DNA of 64,000 nucleotides from Pseudomonas asturiensis. GTDB lineage: Bacteria > Pseudomonadota > Gammaproteobacteria > Pseudomonadales > Pseudomonadaceae. Of the stretch, positions 48,697-57,933 are shown piece after piece. The notes under the pieces were generated by a model. The model saw only the letters and a list, made by a program, of their open reading frames with translations, made no database searches and was not told the origin of the DNA. Made by a program: the position numbers and the translations under genes. Location of the stretch: positions 1 to 64,000 of the forward strand of contig NZ_FRDA01000017.1 in assembly GCF_900143095.1 (NCBI RefSeq), in the 5' to 3' direction. How positions within the stretch are numbered: the first letter of the stretch is position 1; each line of letters starts with the position of its first letter.

Positions 48697-48924
48697 TCAG
48701 TCGAAGAATTCCTTGGGCACGTCGTGCTTGAGCATCAACTGGCACTGCTGACTTTCCAGGTCGAAAAAGATCACGGCCTGGCCTTTGGTCAACGCATGGC
48801 GAACGCGCAGCACACGGGTCTGTAGCGGGGTCTCGTCACCATTGTCGGTGCCTTCGCGCGTGACGAAGTCCTCGATCAGGCGGGTGAGGGTGTCGGGTTC
48901 CAGCTGGTCGTAGGGGATGAGCAT
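48697..48924 (-). CDS. YheU family protein
   Basis: 75 aa. MLIPYDQLEPDTLTRLIEDFVTREGTDNG is the conserved start of the YheU (UPF0270) family, a small acidic cytoplasmic protein of unknown function widespread in gammaproteobacteria. Its stop lies three bases from that of the convergent csrA paralogue, leaving no room for a separate terminator. Confidence 0.92.
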   Translation of the reverse strand: MLIPYDQLEPDTLTRLIEDFVTREGTDNGDETPLQTRVLRVRHALTKGQAVIFFDLESQQCQLMLKHDVPKEFFD

Positions 48925-49067
48925 GGTGGTTCTCGTGTCGATAGCCAGCGATGATAGTGCGGTGATGGCGGATGTCGCAATTTATAAGGCCATCAGTGGG
49001 GGATGCCCACATAACGTGATCGTACCCATCGCCGCGCGTTGGCATGCAGCCATGGCACAGGCTGTGG

Positions 49068-49375
49068 ATTCAGTGAGCCCAGCGCTCGACTCACGTCACC
49101 TTTTCGCCCCTCGGCGACCTACTTTGACGGGGCAAAGTAGGCAAACCCCTTAGCTCCGGTTCCGGCCCCGGCTTCGCCGGGGTTCCTTCGTCCTGACACT
49201 GATTCGGGGGTCGCCGCAACGGGCCATCCATGGCCCAATGCGGCTCAATCGGCATCCATGCCGATTGCCCCCCGAATCAGCGCCAGAACTCAGCCTTCAC
49301 CCGCGTCGCGATCGGTGGTGTTCTCACTACCGCGTTAAAAAAGCGCGTCAGTGCTGCTGGCTTATTCAGTGAGCC
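49068..49375. repeat. MITE-like palindromic element flanked by a 12-bp direct repeat
   Basis: ATTCAGTGAGCC occurs at 49068-49079 and 49364-49375, bracketing 284 bases with no gene. The interval is dense in perfect palindromes: cctactttg/caaagtagg (49118-49126, 49133-49141), ccccggc/gccgggg (49166-49182), and an outer 12-bp stem ctgattcggggg/cccccgaatcag (49199-49210, 49269-49280). That outer stem encloses two further hairpins built on gggccat/atggccc and aatcggcat/atgccgatt. This looks like a nonautonomous mobile repeat with target duplication. No transposase is inside. Confidence 0.7.
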
Positions 49376-49428
49376 AAATGACTTGGCTGTAACCACGAGC
49401 GCATAGCACGATCGACAATCGGAAGCCT

Positions 49429-50622
49429 TTACTCTTCCCGATTCTGCCCGATCAGACTGTCCACCGGCGGTACTCGAGTGTCCGATTCCATCTGCGCATC
49501 GTGCTCGATCTGATGGCTGAACTGATCAAGCGAAGCCTGAGCCGGTTTGGCGTCGCTGGCGAACACGGGCGGGCTGAGCATGTAGGCACCGAGCAATTTG
49601 CTCAGGGCCGCCAGGCTGTCGATATGCGTGCGCTCATAGCCATGCGTCGCGTCACAGCCGAACGCCAGCAGCGCAGTGCGGATGTCGTGGCCCGAGGTCA
49701 CCGCCGAGTGCGCGTCACTGTAGTAGTAGCGGAACAGGTCACGGCGCACCGGCAGCTCGTTCTCCACACCCAGGCGCAGCAGATGGCGCGACAGGTGATA
49801 GTCGTAAGGCCCGCCCGAGTCCTGCATCGCCACGCTGACCGCGTGCTCGCTGGAATGCTGGCCAGGTGCAACGGGTGCGATGTCGATCCCGACAAACTCA
49901 CTCACGTCCCATGGCAATACGCCCGCAGCACCCGTACCGGTTTCTTCGGTAATGGTGAACAGCGGGTGGCAGTCGATCAACGGTTCGGCACCGCTGTCGA
50001 CAATCGATTTCAGCGCAGCCAGCAAGGCGGCGACGCCAGCCTTGTCGTCCAGGTGGCGGGCGCTGATGTGACCGCTTTCAGTGAACTCCGGCAGCGGGTC
50101 GAAGGCCACGAAGTCGCCGATACCGATACCCAGCGACTCGCAGTCGGCGCGGGTGGTGCAGTAGGCGTCAAGGCGCAGTTCGACGTGGTCCCAGCTGATC
50201 GGCATCTCATCGACCGCTGTATTGAAGGCGTGCCCGGACGCCATCAGCGGCAAGACGCTGCCGCGAATGATGCCGGTATCGGTGAACACGCTGACCCGGC
50301 TGCCTTCGGCAAACCGGCTCGACCAGCAGCCGACAGCGGCCAGCGCCAGGCGGCCGTTGTCCTTGACCTCGCGCACGCTGGCACCAATGGTATCCAGGTG
50401 CGCGGAGACGGCGCGGTCGGGCGAGTTTTGTTTGCCCTTGAGCGTCGCGCGAATGGTGCCCCGGCGTGTCAGTTCGAAGGGAATGCCTATTTCTTCCAGG
50501 CGTTCGGCGACGTAACGCACGATGGTGTCGGTAAAGCCGGTCGGGCTTGGGATCGCGAGCATTTCCAACAGAACTTTCTGCAGGTACTTCAGATCCGGAT
50601 CGGGGATATTTGCAGGGGTCAT
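49429..50622 (-). CDS. M42-family peptidase of the NAGGN osmoprotectant system
   Basis: 397 aa from ATG at 50622 (GAGGAG six bases upstream). Co-catalytic metalloaminopeptidase fold with VSAHLDTIG, ARHLDDKAG, ITEETGTGAAG and YYYSDAHSAVTSG as metal and catalytic segments. It is the recognised third gene of the N-acetylglutaminylglutamine amide (NAGGN) cluster in pseudomonads, and may hydrolyse the dipeptide osmolyte when stress ends, though its substrate has not been shown to my knowledge. Separated from ngg by a hairpin (50658-50688). Confidence 0.9.
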   Translation of the reverse strand: MTPANIPDPDLKYLQKVLLEMLAIPSPTGFTDTIVRYVAERLEEIGIPFELTRRGTIRATLKGKQNSPDRAVSAHLDTIGASVREVKDNGRLALAAVGCWSSRFAEGSRVSVFTDTGIIRGSVLPLMASGHAFNTAVDEMPISWDHVELRLDAYCTTRADCESLGIGIGDFVAFDPLPEFTESGHISARHLDDKAGVAALLAALKSIVDSGAEPLIDCHPLFTITEETGTGAAGVLPWDVSEFVGIDIAPVAPGQHSSEHAVSVAMQDSGGPYDYHLSRHLLRLGVENELPVRRDLFRYYYSDAHSAVTSGHDIRTALLAFGCDATHGYERTHIDSLAALSKLLGAYMLSPPVFASDAKPAQASLDQFSHQIEHDAQMESDTRVPPVDSLIGQNREE

Positions 50623-50657
50623 GGAAGGCTCCTCTTGGGTAAAGCGGCAAACAACGA

Positions 50658-50688
50658 GCTGAAGCGGCAATGGGATCGCCGCTTCAGC
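50658..50688 (-). other. Hairpin between ngg and the M42 peptidase gene
   Basis: Perfect 11-bp stem gctgaagcggc / gccgcttcagc with a 9-base loop, 18 bases after the ngg stop and without a T run. It may lower read-through to the peptidase gene or protect the upstream mRNA. Confidence 0.6.
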
Positions 50689-50705
50689 CCAAGGCTTGGA
50701 GCTGT

Positions 50706-52454
50706 CTAGGTATGCGCAGGCAGGCTGTGCGGAAACAGCAGATCGACGAAGCGTTCGGCAGTGGGTTGAGGTTCGTGATTGGCCAGCCCGACACGTTCAT
50801 TGGCTTCAATGAACACGTACTCGGGTTGATCGGCGGCCGGGACCATCAGGTCCAGGCCGACCACCGGAATATCCAGTGCACGCGCGGCACGTACTGCTGC
50901 ATCGACCAGCACCGGGTGCAGAATTGCTGTGACGTCTTCTAGGCACCCGCCGGTGTGCAGGTTCGCCGTGCGGCGTACGGCCAGCCGCTCATCCATCGGC
51001 AGCACCGTGGAGTAGTCATGGCCGGCTTCGCGCACAGTGCGCTCGGTCTCTTCGTCCATCGGGATGCGGCTTTCGCCATCGGTGGCGGCTTCGCGGCGGC
51101 GGCTCTGGGCTTCGATCAATTGCTTGATGGTATGGCGGCCATCGCCGTTGATCTCCGCCGGACGACGGATCGCGGCGGCTACCACCTCGAAACCGATCAC
51201 CACGATGCGCAGGTCGAGGCCTTCGTGGAAGCTCTCGAGGATCACGCGGGTGTCGAACTGGCGCGCACGTTCGATGGCATTCTGTACATCCTCGAACGTG
51301 CGCAAATCTACGGCAACCCCCTGACCTTGCTCACCGTCCAGCGGCTTGACCACCACCTGCCGGTGTTCCTCGAGGAACGCACGATTGTCGTCCTCGCTGC
51401 CAGCCCGCTGCTGGGCAGGCAAGCGTAGCCCTGCGGCCTTGAGTGCCCGATGGGTCAGGCTCTTGTCCTGACACAGGGTCATGCTCACGGCGCTGGTCAG
51501 ATCGCTCAGCGACTCGCGGCAGCGAATACGCCGTCCGCCATAGCTGAGGGTAAACAGTCCTGCATCCGCGTCGTCCACCTGCACGTCAATACCGCGCCGG
51601 TGAGCCTCTTCGACGATGATCCGCGCATAAGGATTGAACTCCGCTTGCGGGCCAGGACCGAGGAACAGCGACTCGTTGATGCCATTCTTGCGCTTGATGG
51701 CAAAGGTCTGCAGATTGCGGAAATTCAGCTTGGCGTACAGCGCCTTGGCTTGCTCGTTATCATGCAGCACTGACAGGTCCAGGTAACTCAGACCACGGCT
51801 CATGAAATGTTCGACCAGATGCCGAACCAGCACTTCACCGACGCCTGGGCGGGTGCACTGCGGGTCGACCGCCAGGCACCACAGGCTGCTGCCTTTTTCC
51901 GGGTCGTTGAAGGCTTTCTGGTGATTGAGCCCCATCACACTGCCTATGACCGTGTTAGTGCTCTCATCTTCGGCGATCCAGTAAACCGGACCACCCTGAT
52001 GACGTGGCGTCAGCAAGGAGTGGTCGATCGGCAGCATGCCACGCGCCAGGTACAGGTTATTGATCGCCTGCCAGTCCGCGTCGCTCTGTGCGCGACGAAT
52101 GCGATAGCCGCGAAATACCCGCTGTGCAGGGCGATAGTCGCTGAACCAAAGGCGCAGAGTGTCCGAAGGATCCAGGAACAGCTGTTGCGGAGCCTGCGCC
52201 AGCACCTGTTGAGGCGCGGCCACATACAGCGCGATGTCTCGTTCGCCCGGTTTCTCGTGCAGCAGGTCCTGAGCCAGCGCGGCCGGATCCGGATAGGTGT
52301 GGCCGATCAGCAGTCGGCCCCAGCCACAGTGCAACGCCAGAGGCTCGGCCTCCAGCGGGCTGCCGTCTTCGGCGAAACGCGCCTGCAGACGTTCGTACGA
52401 GGGCGACTGTCGGCGCAACAGGCGTTGGCTGTAAGTCGTCGCATTCTGTTTCAT
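50706..52454 (-). CDS. ngg: N-acetylglutaminylglutamine synthetase
   Basis: 582 aa. The N-terminal third contains a GNAT acetyltransferase domain (CLAVDPQCTRPGVGEVLVRHLVEHFMSRG, the acetyl-CoA loop). The C-terminal part is an ATP-grasp ligase (VVVKPLDGEQGQGVAVDLRT, and ...VGLDLMVPAADQPEYVFIEANERVGL as metal-binding end). The fusion acetylates and joins two glutamines to give N-acetylglutaminylglutamine, the precursor of the osmolyte NAGGN. Starts four bases after the asnO stop with AAGGA inside asnO, so the two are coupled. Confidence 0.93.
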   Translation of the reverse strand: MKQNATTYSQRLLRRQSPSYERLQARFAEDGSPLEAEPLALHCGWGRLLIGHTYPDPAALAQDLLHEKPGERDIALYVAAPQQVLAQAPQQLFLDPSDTLRLWFSDYRPAQRVFRGYRIRRAQSDADWQAINNLYLARGMLPIDHSLLTPRHQGGPVYWIAEDESTNTVIGSVMGLNHQKAFNDPEKGSSLWCLAVDPQCTRPGVGEVLVRHLVEHFMSRGLSYLDLSVLHDNEQAKALYAKLNFRNLQTFAIKRKNGINESLFLGPGPQAEFNPYARIIVEEAHRRGIDVQVDDADAGLFTLSYGGRRIRCRESLSDLTSAVSMTLCQDKSLTHRALKAAGLRLPAQQRAGSEDDNRAFLEEHRQVVVKPLDGEQGQGVAVDLRTFEDVQNAIERARQFDTRVILESFHEGLDLRIVVIGFEVVAAAIRRPAEINGDGRHTIKQLIEAQSRRREAATDGESRIPMDEETERTVREAGHDYSTVLPMDERLAVRRTANLHTGGCLEDVTAILHPVLVDAAVRAARALDIPVVGLDLMVPAADQPEYVFIEANERVGLANHEPQPTAERFVDLLFPHSLPAHT

Positions 52455-52458
52455 GGGA

Positions 52459-54231
52459 TCACAGTCCTTGTTCGCTGAGCCACAGGTTCAGCGCTGCCAA
52501 CTGCCACAGCTTCGAGCCACGCAGCGGGGTGAGTTGACCTTCCGGATTGGTCAGTAGCTTGTCGATCATGGCCGGGTTGAACAGGCCGCGGTCCTGACTA
52601 GAGTCCGTCAGCAGCTCACGCACCCAGTTCAGGGTATCGCCCTGCAAATGCTTGAGGCCCGGCACCGGGAAGTAACCTTTTTTGCGGTCGATCACTTCGG
52701 ATGGAATCACCATGCGCGCAGCTTCTTTGAGCACGTGCTTGCCGCCATCCGGCAGCTTGAACTTGCCGGGAATCCGGGCGGACAGCTCTACCAGTCGGTA
52801 GTCCAGAAACGGCGTGCGCGCTTCCAGACCCCAGGCCATGGTCATGTTATCGACACGTTTGACCGGGTCGTCCACCAGCATCACGGTGCTGTCCAGACGC
52901 AGAGCCTTGTCGACGGCTGCGCTGGCGCCGGGCTGCGCAAAGTGGTCGCGAACGAAATCACTAGCTGCATCGTTGGCGGTCAGCCATTTGGGTTGCACCG
53001 TTTCAGCGTATTCGGCGTAACTGCGGTCCACAAAGGCGTCGCGATAGGCTGCAACCGGGTCGCTTGCACCATCCACCTGCGGGTACCAGTGATAACCGGC
53101 AAAGAGTTCGTCTGCACCCTGGCCGCTCTGAACCACCTTGCAATGCTTGGCCACTTCACGCGACAGCAGATAGAACGCGATGCAGTCGTGGCTGACCATC
53201 GGCTCGCTCATCGCGCGGAACGCGGCAGGCAGTTGCTCGATGATTTCGTTTTCCTGAATGCGCAACTGGTGATGGCGCGTGCCGTAGTGTTTGGCGATCA
53301 GATCCGAGTACTGGAACTCGTCGCCGCGCTCGCCGCCCGCATCCTGGAAACCGATCGAGAAGGTGGACAGGTCTTCAACGCCCACTTCACGCAACAGACC
53401 GACCAGCATGCTGGAGTCGACACCACCCGACAGCAGTACACCGACGTCTACCGCAGCGCGTTGACGAATCGCCACGGCTTCGCGTGTGCTGTCGAGTACG
53501 CGGTCGCGCCAGTCTTCCAGGGTGAGGTTTTTCTCGTCCTCATGCGGACCGTACGGCAGCGTCCACCAGACTTTCTGTTCCACCTGGCCACTGGCGTCGA
53601 TACGCATCCAGCTGGCCGGCGGCAGTTTTTCAACGCCCGCCAGCAATGTGCGCGGTGCAGGCACCACGGCGTGGAAATTCAGGTAGTGATTCAGGGCAAC
53701 CGGGTCGAGCATAGGGCTGATATCGCCGCCTTTAAGCAGCGCAGGCAGCGACGAGGCGAAGCGCAGACGCTTGTCGGTCTTCGACAGGTACAGCGGCTTG
53801 ACACCCAGGCGATCTCGGGCGATGAACAGGCGCTTGCTGTCCCGCTCCCAGATGGCGAATGCGAACATGCCATTGAGCTTGGGCAGCATGTCTGCGCCCC
53901 AGGCATGGTAGCCCTTGAGCAGCACTTCGGTGTCACCACCGGAATGGAACTGATAGCCCAATGCTTCAAGCTCGGCGCGCAGCTCAGGAAAGTTGTAGAT
54001 CGCGCCGTTGAAGGCCATGGACAGACCCAGCGTGCTGTCGATCATCGGCTGCGCCGATCCATCAGACAGGTCCATGATTTTCAGTCGGCGATGACCAAGG
54101 GCAATCGGCCCCTGGCTATGAAAACCCCACGCATCCGGGCCGCGAGGCGCCAGCTCATGGGTAATGCGTTCAACAGCGGCAAGATCCGCTGGTTGATGGT
54201 CGAAACGTAGTTCACCTGCTAGTCCGCACAT
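52459..54231 (-). CDS. asnO: N-acetylglutaminylglutamine amidotransferase (asparagine-synthetase-like)
   Basis: 590 aa. Class II glutamine amidotransferase with catalytic C2 (MCGLAGEL) and a C-terminal asparagine-synthetase domain with the PP-loop SGGVDSS. It amidates N-acetylglutaminylglutamine to the final osmolyte NAGGN, using glutamine and ATP. First gene of the asnO-ngg-peptidase operon, which is induced by high osmolarity in Pseudomonas and Sinorhizobium. TAAGGA lies close before the ATG, and a hairpin ggtggctg/cagccacc (54257-54281) is in the leader. Confidence 0.94.
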   Translation of the reverse strand: MCGLAGELRFDHQPADLAAVERITHELAPRGPDAWGFHSQGPIALGHRRLKIMDLSDGSAQPMIDSTLGLSMAFNGAIYNFPELRAELEALGYQFHSGGDTEVLLKGYHAWGADMLPKLNGMFAFAIWERDSKRLFIARDRLGVKPLYLSKTDKRLRFASSLPALLKGGDISPMLDPVALNHYLNFHAVVPAPRTLLAGVEKLPPASWMRIDASGQVEQKVWWTLPYGPHEDEKNLTLEDWRDRVLDSTREAVAIRQRAAVDVGVLLSGGVDSSMLVGLLREVGVEDLSTFSIGFQDAGGERGDEFQYSDLIAKHYGTRHHQLRIQENEIIEQLPAAFRAMSEPMVSHDCIAFYLLSREVAKHCKVVQSGQGADELFAGYHWYPQVDGASDPVAAYRDAFVDRSYAEYAETVQPKWLTANDAASDFVRDHFAQPGASAAVDKALRLDSTVMLVDDPVKRVDNMTMAWGLEARTPFLDYRLVELSARIPGKFKLPDGGKHVLKEAARMVIPSEVIDRKKGYFPVPGLKHLQGDTLNWVRELLTDSSQDRGLFNPAMIDKLLTNPEGQLTPLRGSKLWQLAALNLWLSEQGL

Positions 54232-54397
54232 AAGTCCTTACCGGGTTTCCGTTGGGGAGGTGGCTGAGAAAGTCCAGCCACCCTGAAACTGACCCGAGCG
54301 AATCGCGGTAGTTTTAGATCAAAAAGTTATAAATAACAGTTCTCGCTGGACGCGGTTCAGGATTTTGAAACCCATGCTGACAGTGTGGAGCGCGCGA

Positions 54398-55474
54398 TCA
54401 ATACCCGGTCATTTCCAGATAACCTACGCCGTTCTGGCTACCACTGAACCTCACCGGACCCTCCCAATAGGGAATGCTCGTACCCATCCAGGCCTTGGGA
54501 TTGAGCGCTTCGGTGGTGATGTTCAGTTGCTTGCCGGGGATCTTGATTGACCAGCTGGTCGGCACCTGACGGTCGCCGATGATTGTGGTCTTGAGCGGTT
54601 CAAGGCTGAGTTCATCAGCGCCCAATAACCGGGTAGTGCCATCGGCGCCTATCCAGTTACCGGTCACATAGGGCGCAGCGTTTTTGTGGCGAATTCTATA
54701 AAGCATCAACCGGTCACCACCCGCAAGTTGCAGGGAAAACCAGTCCCAGCCGGTCTGAGTGGCGGCCAGTGGCTGGCTGCTCCATTCCCGGTCCAGCCAG
54801 GCGTCGCCCGTGACCTGATAGGTTTTGCCCTCAAGTTCAATGCTGCCCTTGGCATCGAAAAACGGTTGGCTGTAGTAGTACGACGCCTGTCCGGCATCGG
54901 ACTTCTGGCTGTAGCCCTGATCGCCTTGCAGCACCACGGGGCGGGTGGTGGTGAGGTTCAGGCGATAGCGGAAATCCTTGCCGCTGGCGGTCAGGTTCAG
55001 ATTGGCCAGAGGATCGTCAGCCGTTGTGGCACTGCTCATTGACCAGTCGTCGATCCAGGCGGAGAAGGGCGTGGCCGTGACGTTGGCCTGACCGACGCCG
55101 CCACGCGCGTAACGCTCTGCCACGTAATGCCCGGTGGCCGAGGTGGCAGCAGCGTGTCCCAGCCAGATCGTGCCGTCGTTCCAGCCACTGCCGATCCCGG
55201 TTCCGGGCCGAATGGCATTGCGAAACAGGGTCCACTGCACGCCGAACGATTGACCCTTATCGTCCTTGAGCGTCGCGGTGATGTACCACCATTCGATCCG
55301 GAAACCGGGGTGCTGCCCGTGGTCCTGCGGGAAGGAAAATATGCGCCCCGGCCTGACCTGGCTATAAGCGTCCGCATTGTTGCTCAGCCCTGCGAAATCG
55401 CCGTCAGGCAGCGGCTTGTCGTCGCAGGCGCCCAAGAGCAGTGCCGCGCTCAAAAGCAGCCATTTAACGTTCAT
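54398..55474 (-). CDS. Lipocalin/CrtC-like (AttH-type) lipoprotein
   Basis: 358 aa from ATG at 55474. Lipoprotein signal MNVKWLLLSAALLLGAC with lipidation at C17. Two lipocalin-like halves follow, with the CrtC/AttH motifs FRIEWWYITATL, WTLFRNAIRP and DAWLDREWSSQPL. The family includes hydroxyneurosporene synthase-like proteins and AttH of Agrobacterium. Here it is the last gene of a three-gene ABC export unit and overlaps the permease gene by 11 bases, so it probably receives or carries a lipophilic cargo at the envelope. The cargo is unknown. Confidence 0.88.
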   Translation of the reverse strand: MNVKWLLLSAALLLGACDDKPLPDGDFAGLSNNADAYSQVRPGRIFSFPQDHGQHPGFRIEWWYITATLKDDKGQSFGVQWTLFRNAIRPGTGIGSGWNDGTIWLGHAAATSATGHYVAERYARGGVGQANVTATPFSAWIDDWSMSSATTADDPLANLNLTASGKDFRYRLNLTTTRPVVLQGDQGYSQKSDAGQASYYYSQPFFDAKGSIELEGKTYQVTGDAWLDREWSSQPLAATQTGWDWFSLQLAGGDRLMLYRIRHKNAAPYVTGNWIGADGTTRLLGADELSLEPLKTTIIGDRQVPTSWSIKIPGKQLNITTEALNPKAWMGTSIPYWEGPVRFSGSQNGVGYLEMTGY

Positions 55475-57932
55475 GGGCAAAGGTCCTCAGCAGGTCGCTC
55501 GGACGACTTCTGTGCAGCTTGAACAACGGCCAGGCGGAGGCCAAAAGGGTCGCCAGCATGGCGAGAAGCATTAAGTGCAACAGTTGCAGCGGGAAAACCC
55601 GAAGGGGTAATCGCCAGCCGAACGCCTGCACGTTAATCACCGCATTCAGGCACCAGGCCATCGCCAGACCCAATGGCAACGCCAGTAACACGGTCAGCGC
55701 AGCGAGCATCCAGGTCTGTCCCAGATTGAGCAGCATCAATCTACGCCGTGTCACACCCATCGCCCATAGCGGCGCGAGTTGCCCCAACCGGCTCTGGCTC
55801 TGGGTCAGCAGGCTGATGAACAGCGCGACACCCGCGATACCCAGGGTCAGGCTATTGAGTGCCGCGGTGGCTGCGAATGTGCGTTCAAATACCTGACTGG
55901 ACCAGCGCTTGAGTTGGCTCTGATCGATGATGTGATTCTCGTCCAGCGCAAATCGCTCCCGCAGGGCGTTGACCAGCGGTTCGATAGCCGGTTGGGCGAT
56001 TCGGAGATTGAAGCGGATGGGCGTCAAGTGCGGCCAGTGGGTAAGCAGGTGCCTGGCGTTGACCAGTAAATGGCCTTTGGGATTGCCGTAATCGGCGTAG
56101 ATGCCCACGATCCGCACTGGCCATTGTCCTGCAGGGACGGGAAGGCTCAGCGTGTCACCCAGCCTGAGATTCAGTCGGCGAGCCAGTTGTTCGCTGAGCA
56201 TGACAGTGTCCTGATTGACCAACTGACCCCAGGCGTCCGACGACGCGTCGAGCAACTCCCAATGCTGGCGATAGGTGCTGTGATCAATCACGCCAAACAG
56301 GTCGGCGGGCCAGCCTTGCAGTTGCACCGGCACTTGCCAGTTCGGCAGCACCGCGTTGATCTCCGGTTGCTGGCTCAGCCAGTCCTGCAACGGTGCGGCT
56401 TGCGCAGGGTTTTGCGGGCTCACGTACAGCTCGGCGGTCAGGCGTTGCTCCAGCCAGCTGTTGAAGGTTTCACGAAAGCCCGATGTCATGCTGCCTGCGC
56501 CGATATTGGCTGCCATCGCCAGTAGCAAAGCCATCAATGCCAGGCTCAACGCAGGCAACTGCTGTCTGCAATCAGCCAGGAACCACTGGCCTGTGACCGA
56601 GCGGCTGCGGGTGAGTAAAGCGCTTAGCAGTTTGTCCAGTAATACCGGCAGACCGAGGGCAGCGCCGAGCAGTATGGCGCTGATCAGGACGAATCCCATA
56701 AGCAACGAATCACCCAGCCACAAAGCCACAGCAGCAATCACTGCGCAGGTTATCGCGACCCAACCTTGCCGCCGCAGCCAGCGAGCATGAGCCTGCTGCC
56801 AGGCCTGCGCATCGGCCAGCGCCAGCAACGGCAGGCGCGCGGCGCGCAGTAAACTGTTGGCCCCTGCCAGCAATGCCCCGAGCAGGCTGAGGCCGATGCC
56901 GCTGACCCACCACCACAGGCTCAAATTCAGTTGTCCGGCGACCTCTGCGCCATAAAGCCCCCGCAGACTGGCGACCACATCAGGCAGCAGCAGACTGGCC
57001 AGCAGGTAGCCGCTGATCACCCCCAATATCCCGCCGAACAGGGCCAGAACACCGAGTTCCACGCCCAGCGTTGTAATCAGCAGCCGGGCCGTGACGCCCG
57101 AGGCCCGCAGGTTACGCAGCAGGCTGCGGCGTTGCTCAAGCGCCAGACCAATGGCCGCGTGCACGATGAACAGCCCGACGATGAACGACAGCACTCCCAG
57201 TGCATTGAGGTTCAGGTGGAAACTTTCGGTCAGGCGCTCAAGGTTGTTTTCTTCGCCTGCCTTTCTGATCACCAGTTGGTCGGCCAGCGAAGCCGGCATC
57301 GACGCCGTGAACCCTTCGGGTAGCAGTAGGCGGGACAATTGAGCGTTCGCCCCCAGCAGCGGCTGGGCGAAGCCGATATCGGTGAGCAGCAGACCGGGCG
57401 CCATGTCCGGTGTCGCGCGAAGGGGCGGCAGCGGTACGCCGTTTTCTGTCCTCGGCTGCTGGCCTTCCTTGAGGTTCAACTCTTGCAAAGTCTGGGGCGC
57501 GATCCAGGTCGCGCCCGGCGGCTTGAGAAAGTCCTCGACCTGTTCCGAGTTCAGTGTCTGGCCCGCCAGTGCAGTCCCTCTCGGCAATGTCACCGGCTCG
57601 ATGCCCATCAGTTGCAGCGTTCGGCCTTCAAGCCCTTCAAGGGTGATCCTACCCTGCACCACGGGTGACACCGGCCAACCCTGACGACGCATTTCAATGA
57701 ACAGCTCTTGTGAGAACAGCTTGCCATCAGTCGCTTCGATACGGGTCTGCGGCTGACCGCCGATCAACTGGCTGGCTCGCTGATAACTTTCCCGCGCCTG
57801 ACTGTTGAGCGCCTGCACGCCGGTCAACAGGGCAGTCGCGAGCCACAGACCGGTCAGCAGGCTGAAAAACTGCACAGGATGGCGTCGCCAGTGGCTGAGC
57901 AGGGCGCGTAAGGTCCAGTAGAACACCCGCAT
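55464..57932 (-). CDS. FtsX/MacB-type ABC transporter permease (large, duplicated)
   Basis: 822 aa from ATG at 57932, one base after the stop of the ATPase gene (TGA-A-ATG). About ten membrane segments arranged as two FtsX-like halves with large periplasmic domains (about 40-260 and 500-680), the organisation of type VII ABC systems such as LolCDE or BceAB-like exporters that act on the envelope by mechanotransmission. Partner of the ATPase at 57934 and the lipocalin lipoprotein. The arrangement is known as AttEFGH-like in other bacteria. Confidence 0.9.
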   Translation of the reverse strand: MRVFYWTLRALLSHWRRHPVQFFSLLTGLWLATALLTGVQALNSQARESYQRASQLIGGQPQTRIEATDGKLFSQELFIEMRRQGWPVSPVVQGRITLEGLEGRTLQLMGIEPVTLPRGTALAGQTLNSEQVEDFLKPPGATWIAPQTLQELNLKEGQQPRTENGVPLPPLRATPDMAPGLLLTDIGFAQPLLGANAQLSRLLLPEGFTASMPASLADQLVIRKAGEENNLERLTESFHLNLNALGVLSFIVGLFIVHAAIGLALEQRRSLLRNLRASGVTARLLITTLGVELGVLALFGGILGVISGYLLASLLLPDVVASLRGLYGAEVAGQLNLSLWWWVSGIGLSLLGALLAGANSLLRAARLPLLALADAQAWQQAHARWLRRQGWVAITCAVIAAVALWLGDSLLMGFVLISAILLGAALGLPVLLDKLLSALLTRSRSVTGQWFLADCRQQLPALSLALMALLLAMAANIGAGSMTSGFRETFNSWLEQRLTAELYVSPQNPAQAAPLQDWLSQQPEINAVLPNWQVPVQLQGWPADLFGVIDHSTYRQHWELLDASSDAWGQLVNQDTVMLSEQLARRLNLRLGDTLSLPVPAGQWPVRIVGIYADYGNPKGHLLVNARHLLTHWPHLTPIRFNLRIAQPAIEPLVNALRERFALDENHIIDQSQLKRWSSQVFERTFAATAALNSLTLGIAGVALFISLLTQSQSRLGQLAPLWAMGVTRRRLMLLNLGQTWMLAALTVLLALPLGLAMAWCLNAVINVQAFGWRLPLRVFPLQLLHLMLLAMLATLLASAWPLFKLHRSRPSDLLRTFAHER

Positions 57933-57933
57933 T

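Noticed and set aside
48987..49067. Short gene or CRISPR-like repeat near the palindromic element
   Set aside because: No regularly spaced repeats; the structure is inverted-repeat based and non-coding.
54314..54342. AlgU-type promoter for asnO: GAACTG, 18 bases, TCTAA
   Set aside because: Spacer is one to two bases too long and both boxes carry mismatches; too weak to annotate despite plausible osmotic regulation.
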